A DNA stretch of 17,234 nt from CAYQTK01 sp964420375. Its GTDB lineage: Bacteria; RBG-13-61-14; DATKZS01. The position numbers were made by a program, and so were the translations under genes. Location: the NCBI GenBank assembly GCA_964420375.1, contig CAYQTK010000080.1, positions 1 to 17,234 on the forward strand, in the 5' to 3' direction. The notes below the pieces were generated by a model. That model did no database searches. It was not told the DNA's origin and saw only the letters and a program-made list of their open reading frames with translations. Within the stretch, counting starts at the first letter, position 1. Every line of letters starts with the position of its first letter. Positions 15,482 through 17,234 of the stretch are shown here, in pieces.

Positions 15482-16987
15482 CTACTCTTTGTTGTTTCCG
15501 TCCAGCAGGTCCATGAGCTTGGTGTCCAGCGACGCAGGGCGGGCTCGGGTTTTGGCCCAGTCTCGCAATGCTTTGATATCCTCTTCCATGGTTTCGGAGA
15601 GGGGCACGGTCTCGGACACGGAGCGGAGGATGTCCTTGGTCTCGAACTCCCTTCCGTCGGTGAATGCCTGGTACATTGCGGAGATAACGGCCTGTTCGAT
15701 CTCGGATCCGGAGAATCCCTCGGTGGACCGTGCCAGCTCGGCAAGATCGTACTTCTCGGGGTCCCGGTTTCTGCCGGCAATATGGATTCGAAAAATCTCC
15801 CTGCGCTCCGCCTGCATGGGCAGGTCCACGAAGAATATGTCGTCAAACCTCCCCTTTCTCACCAGTTCGGGAGGGATCTCTGATATGGAGTTGGCAGTGG
15901 CGATAACGTAGACCGGGCTGGTCTTCTCCTGCAGCCACGTCAGGAAAGAAGCAAACGCCCGGGCCATTCTTCCGTGGGCCTCGCTGCCTCTTACGCGATG
16001 CTGGGAAAAGCCTTTCTCGATCTCGTCGATCCACAGGACGCAGGGGGCCAGCCCCTCTGCCATTCGTAAAGACCTCTGCAACTGCTCGCCCTCCGACTCC
16101 TTTCCCAGTATGGCGGTAAGGTCGAGCCGGATAAGGGGAATGCCCCACAGCCCGCTCACCGCCTTGGCTGACAGGCTCTTGCCGCAGCCCTGCGCTCCGA
16201 GGAGCAAAAGTCCCTTGGGCTCGGGCAAACCGTAAGCGCGGGCCTTTTCACCGAAAGCCTGGGCCCGCTCGGAGAGCCATCTCTTCAAAAGGTCCAGGCC
16301 GCCCACGTCTTCCAGGTTCTCGGAAATCTCGTAGAACTCGAGGAGCTCGGAACGACGCAGTATCCGCCGCTTTTCTTCCAGGACCCGGTTGACCTGCTCC
16401 CTGGTGAAACGGGGGTTCTCGTGAATAAGTCGCTTGACCATCCTCCGCATCTCCCTGCTGGTGAGTCCCCGCGCCGCCCGGACTAATGCCTCCTGTAAGG
16501 AAGAATCGGACTGGAGATTGGAAGAGGTCCGGACCTCTTCCAGTGTCTGGAGGATTATCTGTTTGAGCTCGTCCTCGGCGGGAGGGTCCAGGTCCAGGAC
16601 CAGAAGGTCCTTTTCCAACTCGGCCGGAGAAAAGTACACCGGCCCGATAAACATAACGGTCTGGTGCCGCGACTCCAGTAGCGGCACCAGGTCCCGCAGC
16701 TTGCGGAGCACAATCGGGTCATCGAGCTGGGAGTGAAAATCCAGGAACACGAACAGGCGCGGGTCTCCGGCAGCGCCGACCCTGGTCAACGCTTCGATTG
16801 CCGAACCCGGCGAGACGTCCTTCTCACCGAAACCGCGGGTAAGCGACCAGGTACTCACCGACCGCGACAACAGCTTGCCCGTCTCCTTGACAAGATCGAG
16901 GGCACGCTCTTCCTCCCAGGTCACGATCTGGACCAGGGCGTAACCTGCTGCAAGGTAATAGGAAAGCTCTTTTGTGTCCTTTTGCAT
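15482..16987 (-). CDS. Ycf46-like AAA+ ATPase
   Basis: Protein of 501 residues. The N-terminal half (about 1-200) follows the plan of Ycf46-type proteins: an ATPase-like domain without a P-loop (ALVQIVTWEEERALDLV; RLFVFLDFHSQLDD; VMFIGPVYFSPAELEKDL), then a helical part. The C-terminal half is an active AAA+ module: Walker A GAQGCGKS (264-271), Walker B VLWIDE (317-322), sensor 1 Asn366 in VIATANS, and RKGRFDDIFF (377-386) with candidate arginine fingers. The lid segment STEGFSGSEIEQAVI follows. Ycf46 proteins are widespread in cyanobacteria and other bacteria; in cyanobacteria a link to inorganic carbon or photosynthesis regulation has been reported, so the role here is open. An upstream GTG at 17005 is in frame, but AAGGAG 5 bases before the ATG at 16987 decides for the shorter form. 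Confidence 0.85.
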   Translation of the reverse strand: MQKDTKELSYYLAAGYALVQIVTWEEERALDLVKETGKLLSRSVSTWSLTRGFGEKDVSPGSAIEALTRVGAAGDPRLFVFLDFHSQLDDPIVLRKLRDLVPLLESRHQTVMFIGPVYFSPAELEKDLLVLDLDPPAEDELKQIILQTLEEVRTSSNLQSDSSLQEALVRAARGLTSREMRRMVKRLIHENPRFTREQVNRVLEEKRRILRRSELLEFYEISENLEDVGGLDLLKRWLSERAQAFGEKARAYGLPEPKGLLLLGAQGCGKSLSAKAVSGLWGIPLIRLDLTAILGKESEGEQLQRSLRMAEGLAPCVLWIDEIEKGFSQHRVRGSEAHGRMARAFASFLTWLQEKTSPVYVIATANSISEIPPELVRKGRFDDIFFVDLPMQAERREIFRIHIAGRNRDPEKYDLAELARSTEGFSGSEIEQAVISAMYQAFTDGREFETKDILRSVSETVPLSETMEEDIKALRDWAKTRARPASLDTKLMDLLDGNNKE

Positions 16988-17052
16988 GGAATCTCCTTGT
17001 CTCACTCTTACATTACTTTTCTTTATTACTCGGGCCGGTACCTCTATGGCAC

Positions 17053-17234
17053 TTAAGCATAACCCGTTTGCTTGTTGTTGTCTATCAGTAATGCGGTTTC
17101 ATCCGTAGATGTGTTTTTGTTGAACCGCGCTCCTCTGAAATATTGAGCTGCGGCAAAACCGATGTAATACTTGCAAGCGGCTCTAGTGCCTTGACCGCCA
17201 GCTAATGTCGGGTTGATTAATTTCAACCAATCAC
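17053..17234 (-). CDS. Partial gene of unknown function entering from the right edge
   Basis: A minus-strand frame is open from the window edge (first full codon at 17232) for 59 codons to a TAA at 17055-17053. The readable end includes NPTLAGGQGTRAACKYYIGF, AAQYFRGARFNKN and DETALLIDNNKQTGYA. The mix of residues looks like real protein and is not a low-complexity run, but I do not recognise the family. It is visibly AT-richer than the neighbouring genes (many AAC, AAA, TAT codons), which could mean a different origin. The stop lies 65 bases upstream of the AAA+ start, on the same strand. An open frame of this length can occur by chance, so confidence is moderate. Confidence 0.45.
   Translation of the reverse strand, partial: DWLKLINPTLAGGQGTRAACKYYIGFAAAQYFRGARFNKNTSTDETALLIDNNKQTGYA

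Overview
The window holds eleven readable protein genes plus fragments, on fairly GC-rich DNA. Nearly everything is on the minus strand. The run of N at 7102-7111 marks a draft assembly, probably from a metagenome. The gene set points to a diderm bacterium: BatA/MoxR/VWA envelope genes, a lipopolysaccharide-kinase-like protein, and a methyltransferase fused to a zinc-finger domain of a type I associate with deltaproteobacterial (Desulfobacterota-like) genomes. The lineage is an inference with low confidence; no rRNA or other marker gene is present. I see no tRNA, rRNA, CRISPR array or insertion sequence.

Main locus, minus strand, 13051 down to 113. Eight genes lie head to tail with overlaps or short gaps: an endonuclease III (nth), a 1044-residue DUF4175-type membrane coiled-coil protein, a secreted HExxH metallopeptidase with TPR repeats, a MoxR AAA+ ATPase, a DUF58 protein, a BatA-type VWA membrane protein, a DUF4159 protein with a Tat-like signal, and a membrane protein combining VWA and glutamine-amidotransferase-like domains. 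The likely logic is a cytoplasmic MoxR ATPase working with VWA (MIDAS) proteins, some anchored in the membrane, to remodel or activate an envelope target. The DUF4175 protein and the metallopeptidase are candidate partners or effectors. The true substrate is unknown.

The MoxR gene is broken in this sequence. Between its two halves (6893-7111) lies about 210 bp from another locus, on the opposite strand, followed by the N run. That piece holds the 3' end of a Tm-1-like/UPF0261 gene, an intergenic spacer, a strong ribosome binding site and the first three codons of a next gene. About ten MoxR codons are missing. This is best read as a scaffolding chimera rather than a real insertion.

Flank, 13256-17234. 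A methyltransferase/zinc-finger fusion (minus) and a Kdo/WaaP-like small kinase (plus) diverge from a shared 256-bp intergenic region. The kinase converges on a Ycf46-like AAA+ ATPase (minus). At the right edge an open minus-strand frame of 59 codons looks like the end of a further, unidentified gene.
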